Source: Amphibacillus jilinensis Y1
GTDB taxonomy: Bacteria > Bacillota > Bacilli > Bacillales > Amphibacillaceae
Assembly: GCF_000306965.1 (NCBI RefSeq)
Contig: NZ_JH976438.1
Span: 128,255 to 168,249, forward strand
Direction: 5' to 3'
Length of the DNA stretch: 39,995 bases
Under the pieces are notes generated by a model. The model did not search any database and was not told the origin of the DNA. It saw only the letters and a list, made by a program, of their open reading frames with translations. Shown here piece after piece: positions 39,893 to 39,995 of the stretch. The stretch's first letter is position 1; each line of letters starts with the position of its first letter. A program made the position numbers and the translations under genes.

Positions 39893-39995
39893 AGAGGTTG
39901 GGACAAAAGTAAAAGACGTAAGATCAGTTGCGAATGATCCGTTTGTTTTGTGAATGGATTATTCGTCTTTATTATATTAAAACGAATGATACCAA
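39893..39995 (+). repeat. GGGACAAAAG interspersed element (cut by window end)
   Basis: GAGGTTGGGACAAAAG at 39893-39908 parallels CCTGGGACAAAAG at the other end of the window. A long hairpin follows: AAAGACG..GAATGATCC pairs with GGATTATTC.GTCTTT and then TATT, so it could also stop transcription behind the GNAT pair. Confidence 0.6.

Overview
The window is about 40 kb of low-GC DNA from a Gram-positive, Bacillaceae-type chromosome. The evidence is Shine-Dalgarno sites of the AAAGGAGG kind, frequent TTG and GTG starts, a T-box leader, a Zur-type box before a zinc-free S14 gene, cre-like sites, and YkuD, QueD, QueE and Staygreen proteins of Bacillus type. Two secreted pectate lyases, an FGGY sugar kinase and a D-lactate dehydrogenase suggest a plant-polysaccharide-using, fermentative member (relatives of Amphibacillus, Halolactibacillus or Gracilibacillus come to mind). 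The genus is a guess. No rRNA, tRNA, prophage, CRISPR array or transposase gene was found.

Layout. 1-490: GC-rich hairpin repeat and empty DNA. 0.5-7.1 kb: a GNAT acetyltransferase divergent from a TetR regulator; a second TetR regulator with a membrane protein and two matching operators; a membrane-anchored MerR regulator between a broken and an intact copy of a TrmO-like gene start; and a HAD phosphatase-sugar acetyltransferase fusion. 7.2-20.3 kb: Zur-box rpsN2, a ketopantoate-reductase-like protein, a sugar kinase behind a promoter with a cre, nitroreductase, Nudix, PL1 pectate lyase, D-hydroxyacid dehydrogenase, an Asp-box protein, a ClC channel and a PL9 pectate lyase. 20.6-26.2 kb: a CgeB-like glycosyltransferase with a methyltransferase, a convergent two-domain glycosyltransferase, a cupin and an HD hydrolase. 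26.3-29.6 kb: a T-box leader before an MFS transporter and three small genes, the last frameshifted. 29.7-33.8 kb: two DinB-superfamily genes (one broken by a repeat), an XRE-membrane pair, a LytTR-DUF3021 pair and a DUF72 protein. 33.9-39.9 kb: sirtuin, queD-queE, small membrane proteins, a LysM L,D-transpeptidase, Staygreen and two GNATs.

The most striking content is not a gene. A roughly 150-bp two-hairpin repeat (here called IHR) occurs 15 times, 14 in the same orientation whatever the direction of nearby genes. Its ends lie at TTTAT. One copy interrupts a DinB-type gene, and removing it with one TTTAT exactly restores the reading frame. It is therefore a mobile, non-autonomous element. 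Lack of terminal inverted repeats, a hairpin near each end, a fixed pentanucleotide and strand bias resemble elements moved by single-strand (IS200/IS605 TnpA-type) transposases; this mechanism is inference. Several copies supply stop codons or sit in 5' leaders.

A second, GC-rich element occurs twice (window start, and nested inside IHR copy 5). Its three stems differ in sequence but keep pairing around constant AGGAT/AGGAC loops, as expected of a selected RNA structure.
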